Positions 1-7,763 of a stretch of 64,000 nt of DNA are shown in pieces (position 1 is the stretch's first letter; each line of letters starts with the position of its first letter). Source of the DNA: Myxococcales bacterium 68-20 (GTDB taxonomy: Bacteria; Myxococcota_A; Polyangia; Polyangiales; Polyangiaceae); contig MKVQ01000005.1 of NCBI GenBank assembly GCA_001899635.1, positions 621,114 to 685,113 of the forward strand, given 5' to 3'. Under the pieces are notes generated by a model. It was not told where the DNA came from, did not search any database, and saw only the letters and a program-made list of their open reading frames with translations. Position numbers and translations under genes: made by a program.

Positions 1-1008
1 TGGTGCGCGACCGACGTTGACCCGAAACTCTCGTTCGACGACCTCTGGCCGCTCCCGGGTGGAGCGGCGGTCGCGGTCGCGTCGCGTGACGGCCGATCCG
101 CGGTCCTCTTGTACGAACGTTCCTCGTGGCACGTGATCCACGAAGTTCCGTTCGTGCTCACGTCCGTCTGGGCCGATACCGCGGACATCTGGATCGCGGG
201 CGCCGACCCAGGCTACGTCGCTCACGGCCGCCGCCAGGGCAACAACGGGATCGACCCGGAATGGAACTGGACCGCACACCCTCTCCCGGTCCAGACGCCG
301 GTCGCCGTCGTCCGCGGGACCGGAGAGCACGAAGTCTACGCGCTCGCCGACACGCGGGTGTGGCGTTTGGCGGAAGATGGTGGCGGCTGGGCGGTCGACT
401 ACGGAGGTGACGCTCCAGCCCCCGATATGACGTTCTCCTCGCTGTCGGGAACGAGCAAAGACGACCTTTGGCTGACCGGCCATCGCGGGATTTTCCCTCC
501 CTGCGCCGTCGTCGCGCACAAGACGGGCGGCGCCTGGGTGACGGTCATCGACGGCACGGCTGATCCGTGGGGCCCGTGGCCTCCAGTCTGTGAACCCCCC
601 GAAGGGGCCGTTTCGCTGGTCGCGTATCCGAACATCGCAACGGCGACGGCTCCGAACGAGCTCGTCACGTTCGCCGAGGGCATCGACGGTTACATCGTCG
701 CGCGGATGCGGCACCTCCCGGACGGAGGCCTGGATATCGCTCAGCACGACATGCCCTTCGACCCTCAGATCCCCATCAGGGATCGGCGATCGATCTGGGG
801 CGCGTCCGCCGACGATCTCTACCTGGCGGGCTTCAGCAAAGTGCGCCGAGGTCGCAACCTCTGGGCGGACGGCGGCGGCTGGGAAATCTCGACGGTTGCG
901 TTCGAGGGCCTTCCGCTGTCGACACAGTTTCATGTCGTCCGCGGAACGCGGAGCGACGACGTCTGGCTAGCGGGAGAGTCGTATGTTTTCCACAAGACGA
1001 TCGACTGA
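1..1008 (+). CDS. beta-propeller-like repeat protein, 5' end outside window
   Basis: The frame is open from the first base of the window, so the true start lies upstream; the first in-window start codon (TTG at 109) is probably internal. What is visible is about 335 residues of short repeats, each containing a DD-x-W/Y-x-x-G signature (TSKDDLWLTG near residue 157, SADDLYLAGF near 271, RSDDVWLAGE near 321, counted from base 1). Such repeats are common in secreted myxobacterial beta-propellers of the kelch or BNR kind. No catalytic motif is visible. The end overlaps the start of the RCC1 gene by 26 bp in another frame, which suggests translational coupling within a three-gene surface-protein operon. 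The function is unknown. Confidence 0.75.
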   Translation, partial: WCATDVDPKLSFDDLWPLPGGAAVAVASRDGRSAVLLYERSSWHVIHEVPFVLTSVWADTADIWIAGADPGYVAHGRRQGNNGIDPEWNWTAHPLPVQTPVAVVRGTGEHEVYALADTRVWRLAEDGGGWAVDYGGDAPAPDMTFSSLSGTSKDDLWLTGHRGIFPPCAVVAHKTGGAWVTVIDGTADPWGPWPPVCEPPEGAVSLVAYPNIATATAPNELVTFAEGIDGYIVARMRHLPDGGLDIAQHDMPFDPQIPIRDRRSIWGASADDLYLAGFSKVRRGRNLWADGGGWEISTVAFEGLPLSTQFHVVRGTRSDDVWLAGESYVFHKTID

Positions 1009-2299
1009 GCACATCGCGTTCCGCCGGGTGCTTCCACGTGCGGCGGTAGCCCTCCTCTTGCTCGGTGTCGCAGCGAGCTGCAGCGAAGATCGAGCGGACG
1101 CTGGGCCAAACCTCCCCGATGCAGGGCCGCCAGAGCCGGACGCCGGGCCCCCGGGCTACGACGCCTCGGTCGACGCTCGGACCGACGCTCCAGACGACGT
1201 CGCTCGCCCCGAGGTCACCTGCGCCGTGACGCCGTGCGCGCGCGCTCTCTCCGCGTCTTGGTCAGAGAGCTTCTGCGCGCTCCTCGACGACGGTCGTGTC
1301 GCGTGCTGGGGACGCAACGCAAACGGAGAGCTCGGCCGAGATGCCGGCTCGTGGAGCGCGACGGCCGCGCCCGTGGAGGGCGTGACGAAGGCCGTCGCGC
1401 TGGATCGTACCTGCGCCGTCGACGCCGACGGAAAGGTCGTTTGCTGGGGCCCCACACAAGCACCGGTATGGGACGAGGCCTCTCGTCCGGCCGTGCGTTC
1501 GGTGCGTAGCGGCAATAGCTTCGGCTGTGCCGTCTTGACCGACGGGCAGGTCGCTTGCTGGGGAAAAAATGGCGAGGACGGCGTCCTCGCATACGCCGGC
1601 GCTGGCATCGGAGCGGACGTGCCGCCGACGATCGTCCCGATCGATGGTCCGGTCGACGAGATCGCGATTGCGCGTGGGACGGCCCTCGGACCACCACCCT
1701 TTCCGTGGTTGCCGCCGGCGCCCGTCACCGTCCACGCCGTCATCGCTCGCCGAGCGAATGGTGAGGTGCTGAGCTGGGGGCGCACCCCGCTGATCGGTCG
1801 AGCGACGGAGCTGAAGCCCGATCCCATTCCCGGCCGCATCGCGGTCGATCATGCCACGCACGTCTCTGGCGGTCATGGAGGCTGCGTCCTCGCTGGGACT
1901 GAACTCGGGTGCTGGGGCTACGGCCGGGACCCCGCCGACGGCGCCATTCTACCGCTTCCGATTACGGGCGTTCCGCGCGCAGTCGACGTCGCGCTCGGCG
2001 ACTATGGGGACGGTCACTTCGGCCGTGGCTGCGCGGTCACGCCCGGGGGGAAGGTCTATTGCTGGGGCGAAAACGACTACGGACAGGCGGGTGACGGAAC
2101 GCAGGTGTTCCGTGATCTGGCTGTGGAGGTGAAAGACCTTCCCGAGCCGATCGTTCGCGTGCAAGCCACGGCCCGGACGAGCTGCGCGCTCGCCGTGAGC
2201 GGCCGCATCTATTGCTGGGGAGACGACGCATTTGGTCAGCGCGGACAGAAGAAGCCCTTTACGAAGAACCCGTCGCCGCTGCCGGTGGAGCTACCATGA
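983..2299 (+). CDS. RCC1-repeat lipoprotein
   Basis: A protein of 438 aa with an Arg-rich N-terminus, a hydrophobic stretch and a lipobox (GVAASC, Cys33), so probably an exported lipoprotein. A Pro/Asp/Ala linker follows. Then come about seven RCC1-type blades with the pattern C-A-x-x-x-D/G-G-x-V-x-C-W-G (for example near residues 92-115, 135-155, 175-190, 355-375, 405-420), each carrying a Cys pair that may form a disulfide. Eukaryotic RCC1 is a GEF, but bacterial exported RCC1 repeats are usually binding or structural modules, and no enzymatic role can be claimed. The gene overlaps the preceding one by 26 bp and its stop overlaps the next ATG (ATGA), so the three genes are probably co-translated. 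Confidence 0.9.
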   Translation: MFSTRRSTEHIAFRRVLPRAAVALLLLGVAASCSEDRADAGPNLPDAGPPEPDAGPPGYDASVDARTDAPDDVARPEVTCAVTPCARALSASWSESFCALLDDGRVACWGRNANGELGRDAGSWSATAAPVEGVTKAVALDRTCAVDADGKVVCWGPTQAPVWDEASRPAVRSVRSGNSFGCAVLTDGQVACWGKNGEDGVLAYAGAGIGADVPPTIVPIDGPVDEIAIARGTALGPPPFPWLPPAPVTVHAVIARRANGEVLSWGRTPLIGRATELKPDPIPGRIAVDHATHVSGGHGGCVLAGTELGCWGYGRDPADGAILPLPITGVPRAVDVALGDYGDGHFGRGCAVTPGGKVYCWGENDYGQAGDGTQVFRDLAVEVKDLPEPIVRVQATARTSCALAVSGRIYCWGDDAFGQRGQKKPFTKNPSPLPVELP

Positions 2300-4074
2300 T
2301 CGTTTCGTTGTTGCGCCCTCGTTTCCTCGTGCTCGGCTTCATCGCGGTGGGCGCGGTGGGCGCGTGCAGTGGAAGGGACGGAGGCTTCGCTCCGCCTTCG
2401 GTCGAGACATTTCCCGATGCCGGCAGCGAGGCGGGCGACGAGTCGTGTGATCGCGTTCGCTGTTCTTACGACTCGCGATCCATCGTCAAGAACTGCACCG
2501 AAGAAGTCGTCGCGACGTGTCCCCCCGAGCTCGCGTGCGGGGACGCCGAATGCTTGGACCCGTGTACCGCGGCAGAGCGCGAGAAAGGCTCGCGCGGCTG
2601 TGAGTTCTATTTTCAGCCGCCGCCCCTCTACAGCGCGATCAATATCGATCCCCCGGGCAAGACGGGCTGCTACGCAGCGTATCTCGTGAACGTCTCAGCG
2701 ACGCCGAGCACCGTCCGTCTGGAGTATGGCAATCAGGACCTCGATCTCACCGGCTCCATCTACACCCTGAAACAAGGGGACACGACGCTTGCTCCTCACG
2801 AGGGGCCGATCGGGCCGGGCGAAGCGGTCGTCGTCTTCCTGGCCGATCCTCCTGGGTCCGATCACATCAAATGCCCGGACGGGGTCCGGGCGGCGACGAC
2901 GGAGAATCCGGATAGGATCATCCGTGGAACGAGCACGTCGTTCCACCTCGTCACGTCCGTGCCGGTGAGCGCGTCGACGATTTTTCCGTTCGGCGGCGCC
3001 GCCAGCGCCTTGCCGACCGCCACGTTGCTCCTCCCTACCTCGACGTGGGGGACGGAGCACGTCGTCATCGAGCCATGGGGGCTCGGCCTCACGACTCACG
3101 GCCGGTTCGGGCTATTCCCGGCAGTACAAATCGTCGCGAAGGAGGATGACACCGAAATCGAGATCCGCCCAACAGCGCAGATTCAAGACGATCGCGATTT
3201 CGTGGGCGCTCCGAAGGGAGGACCAGCAACGTATCGGCTCAACCGCGGTCAATATCTCCAGATCGCCCAGCCGGAGGAGCTCACCGGGAGCATCGTCACC
3301 TCGTCGAAGCCGACGACGGTGTTCGGCGCGCACTCCTGCATGTGGCTGCCGGAGGACACGCTGGCATGTGATACCGCGCAGCAGCAGATCCCGTCCTTCG
3401 CGCAATGGGGATCGGAATACGCTGTAGTGGGGCACCTGCCCCGGCTTGGGGATTCGGAGGATTCGCCGTACCGGATCGTTGCCGCCGTCGACGGTACGGA
3501 GCTCACCTACGATCCGGCGCCTCCGCCGGGCGCGCCGACGAAGCTCGCAGGCGGCGAGGTCGCGACGTTCTGGACGCGCGACCCGTTCGTCGTTCGGACG
3601 CAGGACGCAGAGCATCCGATCTACGTCGCCAGCTACATGACCGGATGCAATTACGTCTCGCCAGCTTTTACGACCGGCGATCCCGAGTTCGTCAACGTCG
3701 TCGCCTCGGCCCAGTATCTCAACGACTATAGGTTCTTCGCCGATCCGACCTATCCGAACACTTCGCTGGTGGTCATTCGAGAGCGCGGACCGAGAGGCTT
3801 CGAGGACGTGAACCTCGAATGCGCTGGTGGCGCGCTCTCGGGGTTCATTCCGCTCGGCACCGAGGGCCGCTTCGAGTACGCGCGCCTCTCGCTCACGAAG
3901 GACGGGAAGCTACAGACGGTCGGCGCCGGCACGTGCGGCTATGGCCTCCACCACATGTGGAGTCGGAGCCCATTCACGGCGACGCTCTGGGGTACCGCCT
4001 ACGCCGCGAGCTACGCGCTCGTCGGCGGCCTCGCGCAGCGCACGCTGGTCCAGCGCTCGCTGGTCGTCCGCTGA
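2296..4074 (+). CDS. IgGFc-binding-domain lipoprotein
   Basis: The ATG at 2296 was chosen because it forms an ATGA overlap with the RCC1 stop and places a lipobox (AVGAC, Cys24) behind a hydrophobic segment. The same frame is open further upstream but only inside the RCC1 gene. The protein has 592 aa. A Cys-rich segment (about residues 38-100) precedes a long beta-rich domain. Its stretches, such as the VPVSASTIFPFGG region, the TTVFGAHSC region and a HLPRLGDSEDSPYRIVAA-like block, match the bacterial IgGFc-binding N-terminal family as remembered. Members are secreted or surface proteins of Myxococcota and Bacteroidota, possibly adhesive. It is the last gene of the operon and converges on the broken recX. 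Confidence 0.85.
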   Translation: MIVSLLRPRFLVLGFIAVGAVGACSGRDGGFAPPSVETFPDAGSEAGDESCDRVRCSYDSRSIVKNCTEEVVATCPPELACGDAECLDPCTAAEREKGSRGCEFYFQPPPLYSAINIDPPGKTGCYAAYLVNVSATPSTVRLEYGNQDLDLTGSIYTLKQGDTTLAPHEGPIGPGEAVVVFLADPPGSDHIKCPDGVRAATTENPDRIIRGTSTSFHLVTSVPVSASTIFPFGGAASALPTATLLLPTSTWGTEHVVIEPWGLGLTTHGRFGLFPAVQIVAKEDDTEIEIRPTAQIQDDRDFVGAPKGGPATYRLNRGQYLQIAQPEELTGSIVTSSKPTTVFGAHSCMWLPEDTLACDTAQQQIPSFAQWGSEYAVVGHLPRLGDSEDSPYRIVAAVDGTELTYDPAPPPGAPTKLAGGEVATFWTRDPFVVRTQDAEHPIYVASYMTGCNYVSPAFTTGDPEFVNVVASAQYLNDYRFFADPTYPNTSLVVIRERGPRGFEDVNLECAGGALSGFIPLGTEGRFEYARLSLTKDGKLQTVGAGTCGYGLHHMWSRSPFTATLWGTAYAASYALVGGLAQRTLVQRSLVVR

Positions 4075-4684
4075 CCGCGGAGGTCGGTAGCGGAGGTGCT
4101 CCTGCAGCCGCTCGTCGGCCTCCTCGCGGTCCGTCCCGCGCGCGCGCTCGCACGTGCGGAGGTCGACGCCCGCCCGCGCCATCGCGGCGATGCCTTCTGC
4201 TTCGCCTCGCGGTCGGTCGTGCCCTCGCGCGCATAGGGACCGATGCGACGCTTCCGCGCGAACGCGAGCTCGACACCGGCGTCGTGCGGAAGCGCTTGGC
4301 GCACGGTCTCCGCGTCGACGCCCTTCGCGGCGAGGTGAGCCGAGATCGCGCGCCGCGAGCGCCCAACGCGCGAGAGGCTTCGCGCGCGTGACTCGGCATA
4401 GGCGGCGTCGTTGACGAGGCCGACCTCGCGGAAGCGCACGACGATCCTTCGAGCGCCGCCTCGCACCCGCTCACGTCGGCGGCGACGGGCTCGGGACGCG
4501 CGCGGGCCCGTGCCGCCTTGCGCGCCCAGGTCGACACCTTCCGGTCGGGCACGCGCGTGAGCGTCGCGGCGGTGGCGGAGCCTCGGGCGAGGGCGGCCTC
4601 GTGGAGGACGTCTCGCGACAGCGCGGGCCCGGGATCGCCGCTCCCATCCCGCGCGCGCGGGCCTTCTTCGCGGCGCCGCTCCAT
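4075..4684 (-). pseudogene. recX: recX-like gene broken by two frameshifts
   Basis: Read on the minus strand, three frames in succession give recognisable pieces of a RecX regulator. The first runs from ATG 4684 to about 4470 and carries the N-terminal helix region (LHEAALAR, then RVPDRKVSTWARKAA). The second runs from about 4466 to 4190 and carries the highly typical RecX core (NDAAYAESRARSLSRVGRSRR, continuing into HLAAKGVD, then FARKRRIGPY). The third runs from about 4185 to 4075 and carries the C-terminal MARAGVDL and DREEADERL segment. No single frame contains all three. RecX modulates RecA filaments. Two shifts mean a pseudogene or two sequencing errors; the window cannot tell these apart. 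The 3' end abuts the convergent IgGFc gene, so the exact end is uncertain. Confidence 0.7.
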
Positions 4685-4834
4685 CGCGTCGTCATCACGA
4701 GCCCCTCGTCATCAGGCCCATCGGTAGAGCTGCTACTCTCGGAGGGCCACGACAGAGATGGTGAACGGCCCGAGCGGTCGCCCATCCCGTGGCCCGCTCG
4801 GTCGCACCTTGCCGCGGCCCACTCCGAGAGCGCC

Positions 4835-4938
4835 CCGGACAACATCCCTCGGACGGATGCTGCCGAAGGTCCGGTGACCTCCATGGTGACCTCGGGTCAC
4901 CTCATCCGGTCAGCAGCGCTGTAACTCCGGACAACATC
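4835..4938. repeat. 12-bp direct repeat flanking a perfect hairpin, downstream of tRNA-Cys
   Basis: CCGGACAACATC occurs at 4835-4846 and again at 4927-4938. Between them lies a perfect inverted repeat, GGTGACC at 4885-4891 and GGTCACC at 4895-4901, with a three-base loop, and an additional GGTGACC at 4873-4879. The element sits 14 bp beyond the 3' end of the minus-strand tRNA-Cys and upstream of recX. It could be a tRNA transcription-end structure or a remnant of an insertion; neither is shown. Confidence 0.5.
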
Positions 4939-4951
4939 GAGGGACTTCTAG

Positions 4952-5023
4952 AGGCGCGGATCGGATTCGAACCGACGTATGACGGTTTTGCAAACCGTTG
5001 CCTAACCACTTGGCTACCGCGCC
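4952..5023 (-). tRNA. tRNA-Cys (GCA)
   Basis: The minus strand folds as a 72-nt tRNA. The 7-bp acceptor stem pairs GGCGCGG with CCGCGCC, and there is a 3-bp D stem. The anticodon stem ACGGT/ACCGT has loop TTGCAAA, giving anticodon GCA. The T arm has loop TTCGAAT. The discriminator base is U73, as expected for tRNA-Cys. CCA is not encoded. Confidence 0.97.
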
Positions 5024-5550
5024 GTTGCAAGGAGACGCATACCGGGCGCAGCTCGCGCCGTCAACGGGATGTCGGAGGAACCGTGCCATTTCAATAAGGC
5101 ATCGGCATGGATCGTCCCTGGTCGAGCTCGACTGGTACCTCGTGCTTCCTCCTGCGGCGCTGGAGGCAGCAGGCCCCGGAGCTCTCGCGCGCCCCGGGGC
5201 CGGGCGGTGCGTCTCCCGCCCCCTGCCCCGCTCGCGACGAGGGCGATACGAGTCGAGGAGGGCGCGGCGCTCGGTCCCGTCGCGCACGGGATCGCGCTCG
5301 GTTCCGGCGGCTCCGGCGCGCGGCGGCCCAACACGTGATCGGAGCACGTCACCGCAGGTTTTCCACAGGCTCCGCGGGGTTGCGAGACGTGAGGCGAGAC
5401 GTTCTGCCAACCGACGGCGGCGAGGTCGCGTTGTGCCACGCTCGGACGAGTGAACCTGCGCTCACACGACGAGCTTCCGTGCTGTGAGCGGCCGCAGGAT
5501 CGACTGGCGCGTTGGTTGCTCGAAGGCGCGCGAAGCTCGGGAGGTCCTGA
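5024..5550. other. non-coding stretch between tRNA-Cys and the DUF2188-like gene
   Basis: No reading frame here has a plausible start, ribosome-binding site and protein-like composition. It presumably contains the tRNA-Cys promoter on the minus strand and the leader of the next gene. Nothing else is recognised. Confidence 0.5.
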
Positions 5551-5787
5551 ATGAAGCGCGATGCGGTCTATTACGTGATGCCCATGGGTGAGATCTGGCT
5601 CCTTCGAGCCATTGGATCGTCGGCCGAGGCCTTCCCGACGCTCGACGATGCGCTCGCTGCCGCCAAAAAGCTCGCGGCGCGAGGGGCACACGTCCGCGTC
5701 CTGTCGCGCGCGGGGCGCGAGTCCGCGCTGCCCTCGCTCGCGCGTACGTCGAGCGATCCGCAGGAAGCCGACCGCGCCGCGTCCTGA
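5551..5787 (+). CDS. DUF2188-like small protein
   Basis: A 78-aa protein with a good ribosome-binding site (GGAGG, 6 bases before the ATG). The arrangement (YYVMPMGEIWLLR, then SSAEAFPTLDDALAAAKKLAA, then HVRVLSR) is a short beta strand pair, a helix with the spacing of an amino-terminal x-T-x-D/x-A-x-x-x-A-x-x-L, and a terminal strand. This resembles the DUF2188 fold (small proteins with a W/Y-x-V core and a T-x-x-E-A-x-x-x-A helix). The role of the family is unknown. It stands alone, convergent with the GH1-like gene. The last 20 residues look disordered. Confidence 0.7.
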   Translation: MKRDAVYYVMPMGEIWLLRAIGSSAEAFPTLDDALAAAKKLAARGAHVRVLSRAGRESALPSLARTSSDPQEADRAAS

Positions 5788-5971
5788 TCCCCGAGCCTAC
5801 GCCCGAGCGTGGACGAAGAACACGCCACGGGCCCGGGCCATCGTCGCTCGACGCGCATCGCGCATCCCAGCCGTGATGCGCGACGAGCGATGAGACCACG
5901 ACCAATGACGGCGAGGACCGGCGAGCCCGCCGCCGCCGATCCATCGATGCAAGACGCGCGTGCGGGAGACG

Positions 5972-7249
5972 TCAGCCCTCGCCTGTCGTCTCGGCGTCGG
6001 AAGACTCGATGCGCCCGCGGAGCATCGTCGCCCTCGATGCCTCGAGCCTCGGCGTCTCGCGGATGAGCACGCTCAGGAGATCGCCGTCGGGCTCGCGGTG
6101 CCCCGCTTCGTCGGCGTGGCCCCAGAGCCCCTCGTCGGAGCGACCAACAACGCTCGCTCGCGCCTCGCCGCCACTCGCCTCCCCGTGATCCACGATCGGG
6201 TAGAGCGTGACGCCGTGGAGCTCGCAGCCACGGCGGAGCGCAGCGATGCACTGCCCGCTGACGTAGCGAAGCCAGGGTCCACGCTCGGCACCTGCGCTCC
6301 CCGTCTTCGACACGATCATCGGACGGTCGTAGCGCCTCCACACGTCGAGGAGCATCTTCGCGAAGGGGCGATAGCGGACGTCATCCCGCTCGATCGTCGC
6401 GCCGCCGTCGGTGAGCTGGCTGCCGGCGTCGAAGTCGACGCCGACGATGTCGAGATAGCGCGGATGGCCGCCGAGCGACGGCCAGACGCGCCCGACCAGC
6501 ATCTCCCACGCCTGGTACTGCAGGAGGTTCTCCGACTCGACGTGCTCCGACGTCCGCCCGTGCGCCTTCGAATCGACGATGTGGATCACCGGCTCGGGCT
6601 GCACGAAGCGCGCTCCTGGGATCACGAGACGGACCCCCTCGATCGCCTCGATCGTCGCTCGTACGAGCTGCGCCTTGAGCTCGACACCGCGCGCGGCCGC
6701 GAAGGGATTCAGGCGGCGAACGTCACCGCCCGCCCGAGCGAGCGACGACATCTCGCTCACCGGGGCGACGATCACGGGTCGATCCGTCTCCATCGACAAC
6801 CAGCGCGCGAAGGTGGACGCGTAGCGCCCGAAGCGCGCCGGGAACGCAGCGCTGAACGGATCGACGTCGTCCGGCCATCCGAAGCGCATCAGGTCCCAGA
6901 TGACGTCGATGCCATGACGGCGCGCGGCGCGGACCATCGGTGCGAACCGCGTGAAGTCGAAGCGCCCCGCGCGCTCGACGAGCGGCCACGGCAACCCGTC
7001 CCGGCACGCCGTCATTCCGATCTTGCGCAGGCGCCCGTAGTCCTCGGCGACGAGCTCGTCGTGGCGCGTGGCCGCGAGCACGTCGAGCCGGCGGCCGTCA
7101 GCGAGCCGGTGACACGCGCACTCGAACCCTCCGAGGAAGACCCCCTCGAAGAGAGGAGCCTCCGCGAGCACCGCTCTCCGCGAACGCTCCACCGACGGCA
7201 CGTCGGAAGAGGTCGGGGGCACGGCTGAGCGCGAACCTGCTCGAGTCAT
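5972..7249 (-). CDS. GH1-like family glycoside hydrolase homologue
   Basis: The ATG at 7249 gives about 425 aa; a GTG at 7294 would add 15. The protein opens with FLGGFECACHR and continues with a TIM-barrel pattern (ATRHDELVAEDY, RFAPMVRAARRHGIDVIWDL). It matches a GH1-like group of bacterial beta-glucosidase/amine-oxidase-linked proteins as remembered (AGGDVRRLNPFA, ELKAQLVRATIEAIE, LYPIVDH). In that group the acid/base Glu sits in an N-E dipeptide, here S-E in APVSEMSS, and the nucleophile Glu in an E-T-G motif, here VSKTGSAG. The second glutamate thus appears to be Lys. It may therefore be inactive or have another function. The C-terminal 40 residues are variable. Confidence 0.75.
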   Translation of the reverse strand: MTRAGSRSAVPPTSSDVPSVERSRRAVLAEAPLFEGVFLGGFECACHRLADGRRLDVLAATRHDELVAEDYGRLRKIGMTACRDGLPWPLVERAGRFDFTRFAPMVRAARRHGIDVIWDLMRFGWPDDVDPFSAAFPARFGRYASTFARWLSMETDRPVIVAPVSEMSSLARAGGDVRRLNPFAAARGVELKAQLVRATIEAIEGVRLVIPGARFVQPEPVIHIVDSKAHGRTSEHVESENLLQYQAWEMLVGRVWPSLGGHPRYLDIVGVDFDAGSQLTDGGATIERDDVRYRPFAKMLLDVWRRYDRPMIVSKTGSAGAERGPWLRYVSGQCIAALRRGCELHGVTLYPIVDHGEASGGEARASVVGRSDEGLWGHADEAGHREPDGDLLSVLIRETPRLEASRATMLRGRIESSDAETTGEG

Positions 7250-7616
7250 CGCGAGGACGTCGCCTGCAAGGCGTGGACGAATGCGCGCGGTCACTACGCC
7301 CCGGCACCACGATGCCCGCGCTGAGCTCGCGCCACGTCCTGACCGGCTCGGCGATCACGATTCGAGCGAGCGCCGATCCGCCGTGTGCGTGAGGGAAGAA
7401 CACGGCGAGCGCGTCGCGCGTGCGTCGCGCGCGACGGCGATCAGACCGCGCCTGCGGCACCTGCACGCGCGACGTCGGATCGACCTCCACGAGCCCGTCT
7501 GCGACGAGGGCGCGCCAGCCATGGACCGCCGTCGCCTTCCGCCACACGAGCATTGCCCAATGCTCAGGACAAACGCGCGGCTTTCGCGGGCACGTCGTGT
7601 GCTGGCCGAACGACAT
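7098..7616 (-). CDS. possible small protein overlapping the GH1-like gene (uncertain)
   Basis: On the minus strand, ATG 7616 is preceded by a purine-rich GGGAGAGGGGAG and opens a frame with a protein-like start (MSFGQHTTCPRKPRVC, then AMLVWRKATAVHGWRALV). It ends about 150 bp inside the GH1-like gene, where its composition becomes Arg/Ser-rich like a shadow frame. The only rival is a plus-strand frame ending in a very acidic tail (DDEDILDDDDDCPLSVLDPE, stop at 7752) that shares the same wobble positions, so codon bias cannot decide between them. At most one of the two is likely real. No family is recognised. Confidence 0.3.
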   Translation of the reverse strand: MSFGQHTTCPRKPRVCPEHWAMLVWRKATAVHGWRALVADGLVEVDPTSRVQVPQARSDRRRARRTRDALAVFFPHAHGGSALARIVIAEPVRTWRELSAGIVVPGRSDRAHSSTPCRRRPRDDSSRFALSRAPDLFRRAVGGAFAESGARGGSSLRGGLPRRVRVRVSPAR

Positions 7617-7763
7617 GCTCCCCTCTCCCGCTATCGCCTTCGGTCCCGATGACGAGGTGGTCACCATCGACGACGAGGACATCCTCGATGACGACGACGA
7701 CTGCCCGTTGAGCGTGCTCGACCCGGAGAAGGCTCACGACGACGCCTGCTGAGCCACCTCGGC

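Noticed and set aside
5014-5691. 225-codon minus-strand frame over tRNA-Cys
   Set aside because: It overlaps the tRNA and the DUF2188-like gene and has no protein-like segments.
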